NCBI GenBank assembly: GCA_031216445.1 | Contig: CM062196.1 | Location: 3,666,001-3,730,000, forward strand | Reading direction: 5' to 3' | Length of the DNA stretch: 64,000 nt | Origin: Lateolabrax maculatus | Taxonomy: Eukaryota > Chordata > Actinopteri > Acropomatiformes > Lateolabracidae | Part shown: positions 35,901-49,239 of the stretch, one piece after another | Layout: each line of letters starts with the position of its first letter | How positions within the stretch are numbered: the stretch's first letter is position 1 | Notes under the pieces: generated by a model | Seen by the model: only the letters and a program-made list of their open reading frames with translations | Told to the model about the DNA's origin: nothing | Databases searched by the model: none | Program-made: the position numbers and the translations under genes

Positions 35901-36850
35901 TCTAGGAAGCGTAGTACAGATCAAAAGAGTCCAGCAGCTTGGATGTATATGTATGTGTGTGTAAGGCTGATAAAGGAAATCAAATGTGGCGTGTTCTCAG
36001 GAGAACTCAATCTATGGAATTAATATGGTCTGTTTGTTTAATGAATCTACAGCAGATGGAGCAGCTTGTGAGTCACAGTGTGGTGGTAAAACTGGAAACA
36101 CACAGCCCACGGAGCACATGTACAGTAGACAGTGTTCAGGCAATCACATGACATGACGCTGACCAGTTCCAACTGAGAGCATGTTCGGGGGTGGTAAATG
36201 AATCCGTAGAAGTGTTTTGACATGTTTGGCTCCGCATAATGCAGCAAAATTGCAGGTTAATGCCAAACAAAACATACCAAATGGACTCCAGACAAGTGAC
36301 TAAATGAAAGTCAGAGACAGACCAAATCAAAGTCATCAGCCAGGAGTCAGCGGACCTCCGGGGAAAGGTTGAGTAGGCCATTCCCATCTGATGCCAGAGA
36401 CCATTTGTGAACGCACGACCACCTGTTATCATGTCACTCAAGCTCCATACTCAGGTCCTGTGATGACAACCGTGCCATCTTCATGAGAACCGAGCAAACT
36501 CCATCTATCTTAAGGAAAGCTAATGGATATTAATATTTTCACACTTTCACATTCATGCCAAATTATGTTACTGGAAAATATGATGACCTTCCTGTTTGGG
36601 AGATAGAATGTATATATATTGTGTGAATGCATACATAACTAATGCAGTATGTGTGAACCTCCTTTTATATTTTCACAAATTAATAAAATAATCAAGTTAA
36701 GTGACACATACATAATCGTACAGGTCATTCATGGACGGACAATTTTGGCTCATTCTTGACCTGACAGAAAGTCCCATGTCGATATTTTTTGCAGGCAACA
36801 TCATTTGGCAAGGCACTGCATAGGCCAATCAAATTTGTGGAACCACACAT
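32945..36850. other. Long non-coding stretch
   Basis: Nearly 4 kb of mostly unique sequence. GGGGGCGCAGTGGCTGAATG at 34323 resembles the head of a tRNA-derived repeat, but no continuation is recognised. A minus-strand TGG|GTGAGTAAG donor-like string lies at about 34096. The frames at 35570-35755 (-), 36047-36247 (-) and 36136-36441 (-) lack domains. Confidence 0.5.
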
Positions 36851-36854
36851 ACTT

Positions 36855-36905
36855 AATTTCCCTTTGTGGATGAATAAAGTAATCTATCTATCTATATATC
36901 TATCA
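36855..36905 (+). repeat. LINE 3' tail with (TCTA)n
   Basis: AATTTCCCTTTGTGGATGAA followed by TAAAGTAATCTATCTATCTA is the familiar 3' terminus of a teleost non-LTR family, which normally reads AATTTCC-C-GGGAT-AATAAAGT and ends in (ATCT)n. No coding part of the element is recognisable upstream, so this is a heavily 5'-truncated copy. Confidence 0.7.
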
Positions 36906-36909
36906 CATT

Positions 36910-39775
36910 CCTAATATATTTCTATTGTGTGCCTGCCATAGATTAAAATGATTGCCAGCATGATCAGCTTCTTTAATATAAACACTCCTAATCAACCATT
37001 TATGTTAACAACTTCCCTTCAAAAGGTTCCTGCTGTCAACATGGAGTGAGAAAAAAGAACAAGAAGAGAACCTGTACTGATGACGTGGAGGTGCTAAATA
37101 ACTATGCAGCGCAAAACCAAGCAGTTATTATGTGGCTTGTTTACTGGCGGTTTGTCAAAAGAAAGGCTTAATCATATGCATTTTTTTTCCTTTTGCTGGA
37201 AATTAGAACACTGGCAGAATTTAAGAAGACTTTCATTTTAAATTGATTGCTGAAACCCAAATTGCAGTCCACAAAAAACTAAGTGGCGCAGATGGAGGGC
37301 AGTCCACCTCTTCCATTTCAGTTGTTGATGAACAAAATTGCTGCCATAACTGGTGAGACATCCATGAGTGGAATCATCCCTGATGTTGGATACTAAATGC
37401 CACGGGGCATCTCCGCAAACCCAAGAGGAGGCTGCATCACAAGTCTTTCTTCGATTTTTGTCTGCTGCTCTTCCTATGGTTTTTCTTTTTTTTTTTTTAT
37501 ATTGAAGATCAATCACATTTGCCAGTAACTGGTCCACTGGCTCAGAGATCTGCAGAGTGTGAGATGAGAGTCCTCTCGAGCTGCCCTCAGCTGTACAGTA
37601 GTTACAATCCTTTTCTACCACCAGGGGTTTCTACATATGTATGGTCAGGAGTGCTTTTAAATGTATAAAGATTTTTCACACAAAAGAAGCTGTACAAGTG
37701 TGAAACTAAAAAGTACAATTTATATTTTAAGCCAGAACCTGACCTAAACCCAGAGTATGCTCATGAAAATATAATATGCTCACAAATTTGTCAGGCCCAA
37801 CTAAGTCTTGTTGCGATGTGGTCAGGTCTCATTTGATTAATCATATTATTTGTCATTATTGGTTGTGTCCAACTCGTAGCTATATCCTTTTAAATAAATA
37901 AACGCTCTGATATAGCCCCTGTACCAAAATGCATTTAATGAATAAAGTGCAGACTGTTGGTTCTCTTGTTGTTTGAGCATCTAGTTGATGAAGTATGATG
38001 AAGTTACGACAGCACACTTTTTTTACCCGTAGGTTTTTTCAACAGGCACCTGAATGCAGCATAATATCAATCTGTTACTTTGCTTCAGTCACGCTGTATG
38101 CACAGCACAGTCATTGTCAGAATGTACAGAGTACAGTTGGCGGGGGCAGATAAACAGACACCTCGGACTTCATGTATTCACACACACCTGTATGGAGGCT
38201 GCCAGTCCGTCTGATGACGAATCAGTTTATTTTTAAATCTTATCGCTGTTGCTAGTTTCACAATTTGAGTGCCCAATAGGAAAAACCCCTGCTACTCCAG
38301 ATGGCAAGTCCACCCCCGGCTGTCTCTATTTTCTTTGACAGGAGGAAGGTAAAACAGCACATCAAAGTGGAAGAGAGAATAAAATGTACAGCTGAAATTA
38401 CAGAGTTAGATCACACTTGATTAATGCACCTGTTTTCGGTCAAATCTGGTAGGTAAGTTAGAACTTGTAGCTTACAGATGAGAGATCTGGCAGTCTTGCA
38501 CAGGTTCAAAGTCATATAATCTTGGCAATTATACGTAATCGCTGAACATCCATAGGCCCTTTTACACCCATGTGAATAGAGCCTATAGAATCTTTGTTTC
38601 CAGGAGCATGTCAGTCCTTTAATGGTTGATAAAATTATAGGTTTCTTGACAGACCTTTATGCCCGCGGTACAAAGATGAAAGTGCTGGGTGTTGTCTTGC
38701 CAATGGAGAGTCAGTGATGGGGAGTTGGCTCAGGCCTACAGCCACAGCTGGAGAGAGGTATACATTCATCAAAGCACACCCACACACACATTCACTTACT
38801 CACACACACACCATTACTTCTGTACCCTCCAAGCAACGATTGGGTTGCATAGACTCGGACTCTAATTTAATGTAATTTCATTTATCACTCTGAATTAGAT
38901 TCCATGTTGCTACTTAATAATTTAAATCCCCTGGAAAGCACTATTGGTTTTCATCTCATTATCAAGGAACACTGGAAGATGACTGGAGGTAATGCCACAA
39001 CAGTGGCCATGATTTTACTTTGCAGTATGGCACAAGCAGTACAAAGAAAAGAGAGAGAATGTGTGCACCATGTAAATGTCATAGACCATAGTCCATTACG
39101 GATGTGTTGAGTCTCTAATCAGGTGTGTGAAACTTTAATGCAGTTTGATCTCATTGCTCTCTCATTGGTATGAGTACATGATCCCCGTATCTGAACACAA
39201 CCCTGATGTTTGAGTTGTCGTAGACTTTTAGTCAAGTTTCGTTGAGATCAGTTCTCTCTTTTCCGTCTTTCTGGCTGGTGGAGGGATCGAACCGGTGATA
39301 CTGCCAAGCCTGCTTCTCTAACCTTTGGCTAGCAGTGCCCAATTAGCTCAAATTAAGCAGTGTTTATTTGATTGAGACTAAAAGGATGCTAAATGTGAAA
39401 TACGGTGCACAATGATTAAGCATAACTTATTCTGTGTCTCTCCCATTTTCTGTTTGTTTATTCCGTTTGACAGATTGATATGGATTAGTAGAGTGAATGT
39501 CATTACATTTAAGTGAACCTCAGCAGTTCAACAGATTTATGGTCCAATGCAGGCAATAGATTTACGGTCTAATGTGGGCCTGTCATCATAACAAATTCAT
39601 AGATATGCCAAGTATTCGCCAGGTTCAAGGACAACAGTAGACAAAAAATATGCTGTTAGATTTTGTTTATTTGATGTTTTATTTATTTTTCATAGTTCAC
39701 ACTATGGTGATGTTGTTGAGTGAGGCTCCTCTGGTGAACTTTGCTTTAACTGAAAGTGTATTAGGACTACTACAA
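36910..39775. other. Non-coding stretch
   Basis: Unique sequence. The longest frame, 127 codons at 37238-37621 (-), includes a poly-Lys run from a T-tract at 37486-37500 and has no domain that I recognise. GGATCGAACC at 39284-39293 is a complement-strand tRNA B box and may be a stub of the SINE-like repeat seen at 40640. A decayed CA array lies at 38776-38812. Confidence 0.5.
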
Positions 39776-39782
39776 CTACCCA

Positions 39783-39809
39783 TAGATAGATAGATAGATA
39801 GATAGATAG
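39783..39809. repeat. (GATA)n microsatellite
   Basis: Nearly seven uninterrupted GATA units. The sequence on the right (GTGGTACTTTAATATTAA) faintly resembles the complement of the LINE tail described at 36855, so the array may derive from such a tail in reverse orientation. Confidence 0.92.
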
Positions 39810-39814
39810 CATGT

Positions 39815-40635
39815 GGTACTTTAATATTAAGCACAGGAACCACTCAGTCATGCTAAGAAGAGTGCTTTGAAATAATAAATTAAACAAAATGCAAATAAGG
39901 AGAAGATTAGTCTCTGTTTATGGGTGGCATTTAATTTTAATTGGTTCATTATTTCCGGAAATTACATTTTTAAACTCTCCTGACTGCCACAGCTGTGCTT
40001 GGTGCTGCGTCAGGGGAATGAAGGCTACAGGTCGAGAGCATTCCTCTCTGCAAACCAGACTCCTGTGTACAAAGTATCACTCAGTATGAATTTGAAATAT
40101 CTTTCTCTTTAATGTGTTGGCACTGATGATGAAAAGAAAGTGAACCACTACTGATTGTTGGAATGTGATTTCATCCACAATTCACAACTTTCACAAAACT
40201 ACAACTTTCAGGCAGTAAGGTTTTTGCTCATGCATTTCCCTCCGCCGGACAAGATACCTTCTCACCATGTCACTCATCTTGATGAGCCTTGAAACTGAAC
40301 CACAGGAGTTGACAAGAACCAATCCAATGTACAATAAAAAGCCCCAAAGCTTTGCTGTTTTGGTTTACCTACTGTTTACCTCCATTATTGTTGTTAATGT
40401 GACTTCTCTTGTGCATGTAAGCTTGCATAACAGGATCTATACTCGATGTATTTCAGAAATCTTTTTGCAGCTGTTCTTTCTGTATCCATCTGAAATCCCA
40501 AATATGCTTCCATTATACCCAATTTCTTGAGTGGTCTTTCTTAATCCGCCTTAATACATTAGTGCTCCAACTAAAACACCTGAAAAAAGTTATTATTAGT
40601 ATTTGTATTATTTTATTTCAACTAAATAATGTACA
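39815..40635. other. Non-coding stretch
   Basis: AT-rich unique sequence with short frames only and no recognised feature. Confidence 0.55.
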
Positions 40636-40639
40636 AATA

Positions 40640-40855
40640 GTAAATGGACTGCATTTATATAGTGCTTTTCTCATCTACTGACCACTCAACATTCACCAAT
40701 TCACACACATTCATACACTGATGGCAGAGGCTGCAGTTAGGGGTTCAGTTTCTTGCTCAAGGACACTTTGACACTCTCTGGAGGAGCGAGGGATCAAACC
40801 AGGACCCTTCTGATTACTAGATGACACTCTACACTACACCTCCTGAGGTTTGCCC
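40640..40855 (-). repeat. Teleost tRNA-derived SINE-like repeat, reverse copy
   Basis: It starts AAATGGACTGCATTTATATA, continues GTGCTTTTC and TCACACACATTCATACACTG, then CTTGCTCAAGGACACTTTGA and GGGATCAAACCAGGAC. Read on the minus strand, this is the order of a widespread fish repeat: a tRNA-like B box (GGTTTGATCC, complement of 40791-40800), the CAAAGTGTCCTTGAGCAAGA segment, a TGTGTGAA stretch and the end ATAAATGCAGTCCATTT. The forward copy at 58925-59181 shares both ends. It is diverged and internally shortened. Confidence 0.75.
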
Positions 40856-40864
40856 CTCTCAACA

Positions 40865-43800
40865 ACCCCCATGTATTTTATAGTTCCAACATTGCACCGA
40901 GTAAGAGGATACAATAGGGGAAGTGTAATCTTTGTAGTTGGTTATAATAACTTCTCTCATTCAAACCACATCACACCCATCTCCATTGACAATTTATGAG
41001 TGGCCGAAGCCAAGTTACCCCTGAGTCACCCCTTGTCCAGCCTCTGTCATACTTTCTTTTGTTCCAATCTTTAATGGACAAAATACTGTGTTGTTGATCT
41101 CAAGTAGTTGTTCCAGTTGCTAACAAAATTCTTACACGCTGCTTGTATGATATGTCCATTGACTCCAACCAAAACTACTTTCACAACACGCCCACCGAAA
41201 ACATTTATATTTATTCATTGGAAACCAGTTTAAATCAAACAAGATTCAGGTAGAACACTGCAGTTCATACAGAAACATACATATGAAATTTGATCAATTT
41301 GAATGTGAATTTCTGTCTCATATAGCTGCATTTTGCCACATTAAGAATACAAGTACAACATGGCAGTTTAGGACAATTCATCTCACGGCAATCAGATTAA
41401 AAGGCCCCTGAAACTAATCTAAATGTTAACCTTTGCAACAAATAGGAAGCTGAAATGTACACCAGTTGTATAGTCATGGAAATAAAACATTTTCAACAAG
41501 AGTACACTGGAAAATTGTCTCAAACTGATGTCATGTTCAGTATTGCAAATTCAAGGCTGGTCTGTGACCTTTGTTCCTTCTAATCACCTGTTTTTCTTTG
41601 CTGTCTGTATCTTCAGTGCAGGGGGACGATCCAGAAATGCCACAGAATATATATATTAAAATATATGCAGAGGCATTGTCTTATGAAATGAAGCTAAAGC
41701 TGAGTAACCTTTGTTTTCTGTATTTGACATTTCTGTTTTATTAAGGGGCATGGCATGCAGAGTCCAGAACAACAAGGGTCAGAAGAAGGTTAGTGACACG
41801 GCGGCAAGGTTGTGAGTTGGAGTTGAATAACAACACGTGCTTGGTGGTCTTCATAAAGATGAAAGAATAACTAAACAGGCATAACACACGTTGTTTGAGA
41901 TGTGCATATCAAACAGCCCTCCTGGGATCATTTTCTGTCATCAGCAACAAGGGCAAAATGAACCCTGGAATACCGCTGTGAAACAGCATCTGTCCCACGG
42001 TGTGCACTATAGAGCCACCGCTGCCTATAAAATGTCAGTGCACCCTCATAGATGACTGGTTTTCATCAGGATAAGGCTTGATCCAGAGATAAAGTGCCCC
42101 TCCTTATCGACCATGACAGTTCTCGCTTGTTCCATCACACAAAGTGTAGGCGCACGCCGCTCCGTTCACAGGACTCCCCGCTGGCATCAATAGCAGCAGG
42201 ATTTTCGAACGGGATTTGGCTGGTCTCAGGCTTGTGAGCAGTGATCCCTGATGCAAAGCTGTCTTATCTGACAAGTGTGCAAGAATGTGTATGTGGGAGT
42301 ATTTTTTATTTTTTTTACTGAGTGTATGTGTTTCTGCGAATGTATTTCTGTGTATATGGGGCGTGTGTTCATCACTCTGGATGACTACACATACACTAGT
42401 TATCTAAAATCAAGAGCATGAGGGCATTATAGTATGGTCCACCACTCTACCCTTCCCTCTGTCACCCCTCCCCTCTAGCCATCCGTCCTTCCAGCCTTCC
42501 ATCTATCCACCACTAGCACTCCATCACCTCCCCCTCCCCCTTATCCCCCCTTATCCTTCATCCACAGCACAGAGCTCAGACTCCTGGGGAGATTATGTCT
42601 GACTGTCAGCCTCTCTTTTCTGATAGGTTAGAGCAGAGTTTTTATTTTTTTTGTTATCCCCCTTGCACACGTGAAAGCTGACATGATTGGCAATCATCTC
42701 AAGTTCTGATTGTTGTGCTGTGTGCAGATTTTGTGGGGGAGTCACTTCTTAGATTTTGATACAGAGGCAAAGCTCCACTGACAGCCAGAACGACGGAGGT
42801 GCGGCAAGCAGTCAACGCCTCTTTATCGGTAAATGCAGGCATTCTCTTGTCTCCAAAACTTCTCCTCCTGGGAGAGATCTTGTATTGCTGAGTCATAATG
42901 GAAAACGGTTCAGTGCTGCCACATCTGAACTCAAAGCAAATCTCACTAAAGAACTCTGTTCCTTCAGGAATGCAAAGAAAACAGAACATCTATTTTAATT
43001 TAATTGATTTGATTGTTACTTACTTAATTTGCGCAGGAAGATTCATGTAATGAGTAGCCGAGGCAAGATTTGAACCCAGGCCAAAGGTGGGCATGAGTAA
43101 TTGCACAAGTTAAAATTTCAACCATTACTGCATACACTTTACAATCAAGGGACATCTCTCTCTTCATTACTGCTGTGATGCTAGACTTCAGAGCTATCCC
43201 ATTACTTTTTCCTGATGGCCAACTTCCATTTTAATTTTTACCCAAACAGAATGACTTCATTATTGCTGTCTAATGTACAAAGTCAATGCACTTCTTATTC
43301 CATAAAATCCCTGCAAAGTTAAATTCAAGATCATTTCCGAGCTGTCTTGTTTACTACTCATTTGTGATAAACACTACACTCTTGTAACAGCAGCCCATTT
43401 GATAGGTAGGTAACCAGCATGCTGTTTTCACAGGAAATAGTCAATTAATGAACAAATAGTCTTGTTTTTCTCCCATTACCCCCCTGCCTAGAGATTTCTC
43501 AGGTACAGTCAGTGGGCTGATATGACGTTGTGAATTAGATTATCTAAATATTTTTATATGAAACCATACAGCAGTTTTTTGCAACCATGCACCATGATTT
43601 GTATTCTTAAAACTTTCTTGACACCTACCTGCTAAAGTTCAACATTTAGACTTGCTTTGTAGCACCCGCTGTTCTGACATCTGTCTCCTCTGACTACATA
43701 GCTTCCTAGTTCTACAGCAAGCAATCAGGGAGGTTACTTTGTTCTCAAATGGTGCCACTCACTTTTTAGTGATTCTCTGAAGCTAAAGCTGGGCATATAC

Positions 43801-44460
43801 ACAGCTGTCACAACTGTCATTTTTCTGTCGCTCTCACATTAAACAAACTCCTCTCCTGTGGATTCTTGTCCAGCCAACGTGGTGGTGGGCACACTAAATG
43901 ATGCGGCACAGACGAGGACTCACCGCACATTAAAAAGATTTTCTATTTGGATTCATTGGTGAGGGATCTCACAACCCAAATGTGAAACATACTTTGTTCC
44001 CCCCCCCTCATTATGCCAAAGAAGAACTTGAGAGGGAAGAGCAGCTTGCAGCACTTATCGCATGTGCACTCATTTGTGCAGCAACAGACAGGATTGAAGT
44101 TGGAGGAGAGAAAATTTGGAGGGATGTAAGGCAATATGGGTAGAACCAAACAATGATTGCAATCAAAAACATTAGCTAAACAAGTCAGATGTTTGAAGCT
44201 GATTAGAACAGAGTGAGAACTCATGCTCATCGTTCTCAGAACATATCTTTAGTATGTGTTTCACACAACGGGTGCAGAAGACATTTGTGCTGTCAAAATC
44301 CGCCATGTTCACAAACCTCCAGATGTCTGCTCAGACTGCCTCCCTGACCCTCACGAAATTAACAACCTTTGATGACAGATATGTGCAATTACAGGGAAAA
44401 CAGTTTTTTTCAGAAACTTCTCTTAGACAGCTAAATGTATTGCAGCAATTTCTCTCATCA
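40865..44460. other. Long non-coding stretch
   Basis: Over 3.5 kb of unique sequence. A pyrimidine-rich segment with CCTTCC, CCTCCC and CCATCC motifs lies at 42445-42560. GATTTGAACCCAGG at 43067-43080 is B-box-like but isolated. Overlapping frames at 42699-42998 on both strands have no domain. A C9 run lies at 43998-44007. Confidence 0.5.
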
Positions 44461-44466
44461 ATGCTC

Positions 44467-44850
44467 TTAAAGGGTCAGTTCCCCCAAATTACAAGAAACA
44501 GATTTGATCACTCAATCTTAGTTCTATCTGGCAATGCAAACAGTTTCCATTTTATTTTCCATTTCCATTTTTTGCTGAGATTTTAGGATATCTACCCCTT
44601 TAACACCTGCTTCCACTCCAGTGAAATGGAAAGGAATGGCATTTTGTTGTGCTGCTCAAAAAACTAATATATTCAATCGGAAAAATCAACAGCAATGTGT
44701 CTCTCCAGTAACAATTTTCTTGGCTAATCTGAATAATCGAAAGACCTTACTTGCAAGACTCTTTCATAGGGAATATTTCTCCTTAGGAGAAAATAGTTCC
44801 AATAAACTTTTTGCATGGCTTGCTTCAACTGGGGACAAAAGGAGAAACCA
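44467..44850 (+). mobile_element. Teleost medium-length non-autonomous repeat
   Basis: The left end TAAAGGGTCAGTTCCCCCAA matches the terminus of a common percomorph repeat. Further in are TTTAGGATATCTACCCCTTT, CACTCCAGTGAAATGG, GTGCTGCTCAAAAAACTAAT, CAACAGCAATGTGTCTCTCC, and a final part with GAAAATAGTTCCAATAAA. The order agrees with my memory of that family. Open frames over it (44254-44586, 44621-44857) are therefore not genes. A matching terminus in reverse orientation occurs at 55555-55601. Confidence 0.65.
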
Positions 44851-44869
44851 TTTTTAATTTGGATGAGCC

Positions 44870-46380
44870 GACTCTTTAAGTCAGCCCCGATAATTGCACC
44901 GTATCAGTGAAGAAAGACCAGGAAGCTGTTTGTTGAGTCATATCCAGCAGCAAACCAGACCCCTTAATGGGCCATGCCTCTGATCCACATCTGCTAATTG
45001 GTTCTAATGTGCTCTTGGGCAATACTTCTTCATTGATCATCATCAGATGTTTTAAAATAACAGATGACATTATTCAAAACATGCCAGGAGTTCACTGGCT
45101 CATTATATTATAGTGCTGGTGCTGAAAGTAGCCCCATGTCTCCAGTCTGAATAAAACCATTTAGGCTTAGAGAACATGAAATAATAATGTAGCTGCCAAC
45201 AGTGCTGCTAGAGGACCATGAAGGACTTCATGAGCTATACATCTTACTTCATTTACAAGTGGAACAAATGAGATACATATCTGGACCATTGCTACTTTTA
45301 TTTATGTTCTCATTTTATGTTCTTTTTGTGCTTTCAGTTTTTTGTGTCTTTTTACAGCGTACCTTCCCGCGTGTACCTTCACCTCAGCGCATCCACACAT
45401 CATTGCGACTCTTTCCGCTGAAAATCACTATAATTTGTGCCATTAGGTGTCCTTTTCCACAAGCATCCCGATCTCTCTCTGAAATCCGGGCTGTCGGAAA
45501 TACTTGCAGTCTCAGCATGAGACTATGAGTCACCCTCAACTTCTTGGGGAACAGAGAAAAGTATGGAAAAGAATACCTCCAGCTGTGCAGAGGGATCTGA
45601 AACTGCCAAAACATTCATGGACTGTTGAAATAATTGACACAAATTGTGGTCAGACATATAGAATACAGAATTGAAAACTTGAACAATGCCAGTGTATGGC
45701 AGCAACTCTGTGTGTCGCCATGCGTCAGACTTTGCACGCTCGGCCTCGGCGTGAAACAATGAATCAAGGCAATTCTTAGTAGGAAAGTTCATAGTGGGAG
45801 ATAGACAGACAGCAGAACAGAGCGAAACGGTGCAAGAAGCTTACTGGCAGTGATGACGGTGCCAGATGGGAGAGGGAAGAGCTGCCCAGGAGAGGCGCCA
45901 GTAAGCAGAGACAAGTGGTGCCAGCCCAACTGTGTCTAACAGGAGGTCCAGCTATTTAATCAAACCCAACACTGAAACCGCACCAGTGCCAGATGCAATT
46001 CAAATCCTGATATAATGCAACGCCCAAACGCCAATTAGTTTTATATAGATTTCCCACCACACCCTCTGTCAAAGATGTTAGAATAACTGCTCCATATATT
46101 ATTTGTGAAAAACTGAATTTTCATAGGACAGGAGACATGGGAGAAAATTATATTATACTGGGTGATAGGATCTAGTCAGAAAGCTGAGTTGAAGATGCAC
46201 ACAAAGAAATGCAAATTCACAGTTTCAACAATGCTATATTTACACAGCAGGCATTTGTTACATTATGTGGGAAGGTACAACATTTGTCCTTCACTAAATC
46301 CTAAACTGGCTTGCAGCTGGCTGTGCCTACTGCCCAGATTCAAACATCCTGTCATTAGGGTGATTGAGCTGCCAATACTC
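44870..46380. other. Non-coding stretch
   Basis: Unique sequence. A slightly CpG-enriched segment at 45355-45500 is covered by a 108-codon plus-strand frame (45202-45528) with a hydrophobic run, but no domain or exon structure can be supported. Confidence 0.5.
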
Positions 46381-46382
46381 TT

Positions 46383-46405
46383 CCACCCACCCACCCACCC
46401 ACACG

Positions 46406-46453
<48 letters not shown>
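46383..46453 (+). repeat. Compound (CCCA)n-(CA)n microsatellite
   Basis: Five CCCA/CCAC units pass through CACGCACG into about 27 CA units. A long uninterrupted dinucleotide array such as this is likely highly polymorphic. Confidence 0.95.
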
Positions 46454-46454
<1 letters not shown>

Positions 46455-46459
46455 GGTGA

Positions 46460-48595
46460 AGAGAAGTAATGCTAACTAATAACAAGACTATCACTCATAA
46501 TGTCAAGGTATCCCTTTGAGATGGCTGATGAAATCATCTTGTGCAGTTCCGTGGGGGATGAAGGAACAATCCAACAGAGGAGGGGACAGCTAGTTTGAGC
46601 AAGAAATAACTGGAAATACCTTGATTAAATTCAGAGGTGTGAGATTTTCATCAGCGTGATACGGCTCAGTGGGGGCGTTGGGGTAATAGTAGGGGCCAGG
46701 AGTCTCTTCTGTTGACAGAAAGGACACACTGCTTGTCAGCAAAGTCATCTTTTCCGTGCACAACATCTGCGCTGATTTTGTGCTGCACTGTAAGCAGGCC
46801 ATTAATCTAAACCAGGACCACTCCTTATCGTGCAGAGCGACAGGCACCCTCACACTGTGTAGAGAATGAAAAATAGATATCAGATTTTTTTTTCCTTCAC
46901 TGCATTTGTTTCTGAGTCCGTCTCTTTATGCACCTTATTCTTATCAACCACTTCCTCTTTCTGCTTCTATGAGGTCATTTGAATTTGACATGGTTTTGCA
47001 TCCAGCTCTCTTAAGCTTTGCAACACAGGAATACCTCATCCCGAAATAGCTCGGTGCCTCTTGACCCCTTTTTTTGGAGCGCTGCATCCTCGGCGTTGGA
47101 TCGATGAACAGTGATGCTGATGCTGTGGCATTTCCACAAGGAGATGGATGTTGTGGGGTCTTTAAGGTAACATAGTGACATTTACATAAGGAAGAATGGA
47201 TGCTATTGTGCCGGGGAGGAAAGGAAAGAGGTTGAAGAGGTACAGCGGCACAGCAGTTATCACCCCATCCTCACTGATGCTCCTTGACAGTCATTTTGCC
47301 CCTCCTGCTGCGCTACAGAGATGGTACATGAAATATTTTCTTTACACCATCTGCAGTTCCAGCCAGCAAAGGAACCGAGGTGATGACATATGTCAGCGAA
47401 CTGCAACTAGCACTGGAGGGAGGTTAATGAATAGATTTAAATAAAGATTTACATTTATTTCAGTCGATCGGAGCGGCAAGATGATTCAGGCCCAAGCCTG
47501 CCTGCCGTCTTCTGCAGAGTGGGTATTTATAAGGGGACAGGATGTGCAGAGGGACTCTGAGTGCGACAGAAATCAAAGCTGAGCCAGCCAATCTTGAAAT
47601 TATTCAATCAAAAATGAGTACATTTCCTATTATGAGTACCATATTGAATGTGGGCCAAGGTGTGCTGCTCACAGAAAATGTTTCAAAGCTCAGGAAATGA
47701 TTACTAAAATGCACTGTTATATTTCAAAGCAACCTGCTGCAGACGGCTCCAGATAGTGTCTGTCTTTTTATTGTTGAGGAAAAGTTTTGCTTTAAATAAA
47801 AAATAAAATAAAAAAAGTATGAGCTTGCAACTATTAGGAGTCATCATTATCCCCATCTCAATGGTTAAAATTCCTCTAAATTAAATTTAAATGCATCAAT
47901 TACATAGTCAGATTTTGATTGCACAGTTAAGTATTTTATGGTTAATTAGAGTTTTCCCAAATAGAATGTGCTCAGTCAGAAAGTTTTTCTCTTAAAAAAG
48001 CACTGAGATGTAATAGCAATGAGACTTTATAGGATTATAATGGATTTGGTGCATTCCACGCCCGAGGATTTTCCAAATTGCATCATGGAAACCATTGGCT
48101 TTTGAGCAGCTGAAACATTAGTCCAATATATTGGAGCATCTGTCTTATTTACTGATCTCAGATATCCTATTCTGTCATATGTGGGAGTTTATTGGAGGGA
48201 GTGACTACCGTAAAATCACTCTCACTGCTTCTCATTGAAGATTATATTGGATATAAATGGATCGAAATGGAGCTTCAGGTGGGTTATTGACTGCTGGAGT
48301 TATTACCAAATATTGCTATTGAATTAATCTGTGTTTGATGTAGTGGAATCAAAGAGGGATTTAAGGAGTTCAGACCACTGAACAGACCGGTGAGATGTAT
48401 TAAACCTAGCATGTCTTATTACAGGAATAGAAAAATTGAATCGTACTGTATGTGATATGACTTAATTCATTAGCTCAAAAGTGGACCTGGTTCACAAATG
48501 TGATTTTACTGCATATGGAGAGATTTTGCACTTTAACCAAAACAAGGATCTTGCATGTCAATATCAATTTTCCATGAAGAACAAGTCTCTAGTGC
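46460..48595. other. Non-coding stretch
   Basis: Unique sequence with short frames only. An AAATAAAAAATAAAATAAAA run lies at 47795-47815. Nothing coding is recognised. Confidence 0.5.
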
Positions 48596-48599
48596 TATA

Positions 48600-48770
48600 T
48601 GAAAGGACTCATAGTGAATTATAATGCATTCAGAATGCTTTATAACTAAACTCATAAACACACATAATGCTTTATGATGCACTATATCAGCAGTCATAAA
48701 ACATTATAGTAAGATATAGTAAGATGCTGTTGACTTATTATACATTATGACTAACTATACTGGACTGTCT
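48600..48770. repeat. Possible AT-rich interspersed repeat
   Basis: The repeated words ATTATAATGCATTCAGAATG, ATAATGCTTTATGATGCA and AAAACATTATAGTAAGATAT resemble fish repeats built from TAATGC-TTATAA words. It sits directly upstream of the reverse-transcriptase fragment. No clear termini are visible. Confidence 0.35.
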
Positions 48771-48775
48771 GTGTT

Positions 48776-49150
48776 GGCATTGCTGAGGCCAAGTTTTCCA
48801 CCTGTAGGCTGGAATTTGGGGTTCCTCTGGGTTCAGTGCTTGGCCCGATTTTGTTCACTATTTACATGTTGCTTCTGGTACATCTCATAAGATCACACAA
48901 CATCAGTTTCCATTCATATGCTGATGACAGCCAGGTATATCTCATCTGTGACCCAAATAACCTAAATGACATTCTCTCACTTATAAACGACCTTGAGGAC
49001 GTTCATAAATGGAATGCTCAAAATTTCCTTAAACTCAACTCCAAAAAGACAGAGATACTTCTGTTTGGCACTGACTCCACCAACACTGAAATATACTCTC
49101 CTACTCAAAAACCCTTAAATGTTATTTTAAAAGTCTTGTAGTCCAATTTC
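48776..49150 (+). pseudogene. Non-LTR retrotransposon reverse-transcriptase fragment
   Basis: A single frame reads AEAKFSTCRLEFGVPLGSVL, then GPILFTIYML, then HSYADDSQVYL at about 48915-48947, then WNAQNFLKLNSKKTEILLFG. These are the GVPQGS box (here GVPLGS), the catalytic YADD box with both Asp intact, and the LNxxKTExLLFG block of non-LTR (L2/Rex-like) reverse transcriptases. It is a central slice of the protein. The N-terminal fingers and endonuclease are absent and the frame stops at 49139, with degraded similarity perhaps to about 49240. It is inactive, but less decayed than the other LINE pieces in the window. Confidence 0.9.
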
Positions 49151-49239
49151 CTTTATCACGGCAAACATTACAAAGTTTGCCAGGCTCTCTCTAAATTGTT
49201 TGTGGGACATCTGGATGCAAGATCTACAAACTCTCTCTT

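Noticed and set aside
37238..37621. 127-codon minus-strand frame
   Set aside because: No domain recognised, a poly-Lys run comes from a T-tract, and there is no promoter or splice context. I could not support it as a gene.
43067..43080. B-box-like GATTTGAACCCAGG
   Set aside because: Isolated match with no SINE body around it.
45202..45528. 108-codon frame with a hydrophobic stretch
   Set aside because: A single transmembrane-like run can arise from T-rich DNA; no exon signals or similarity.
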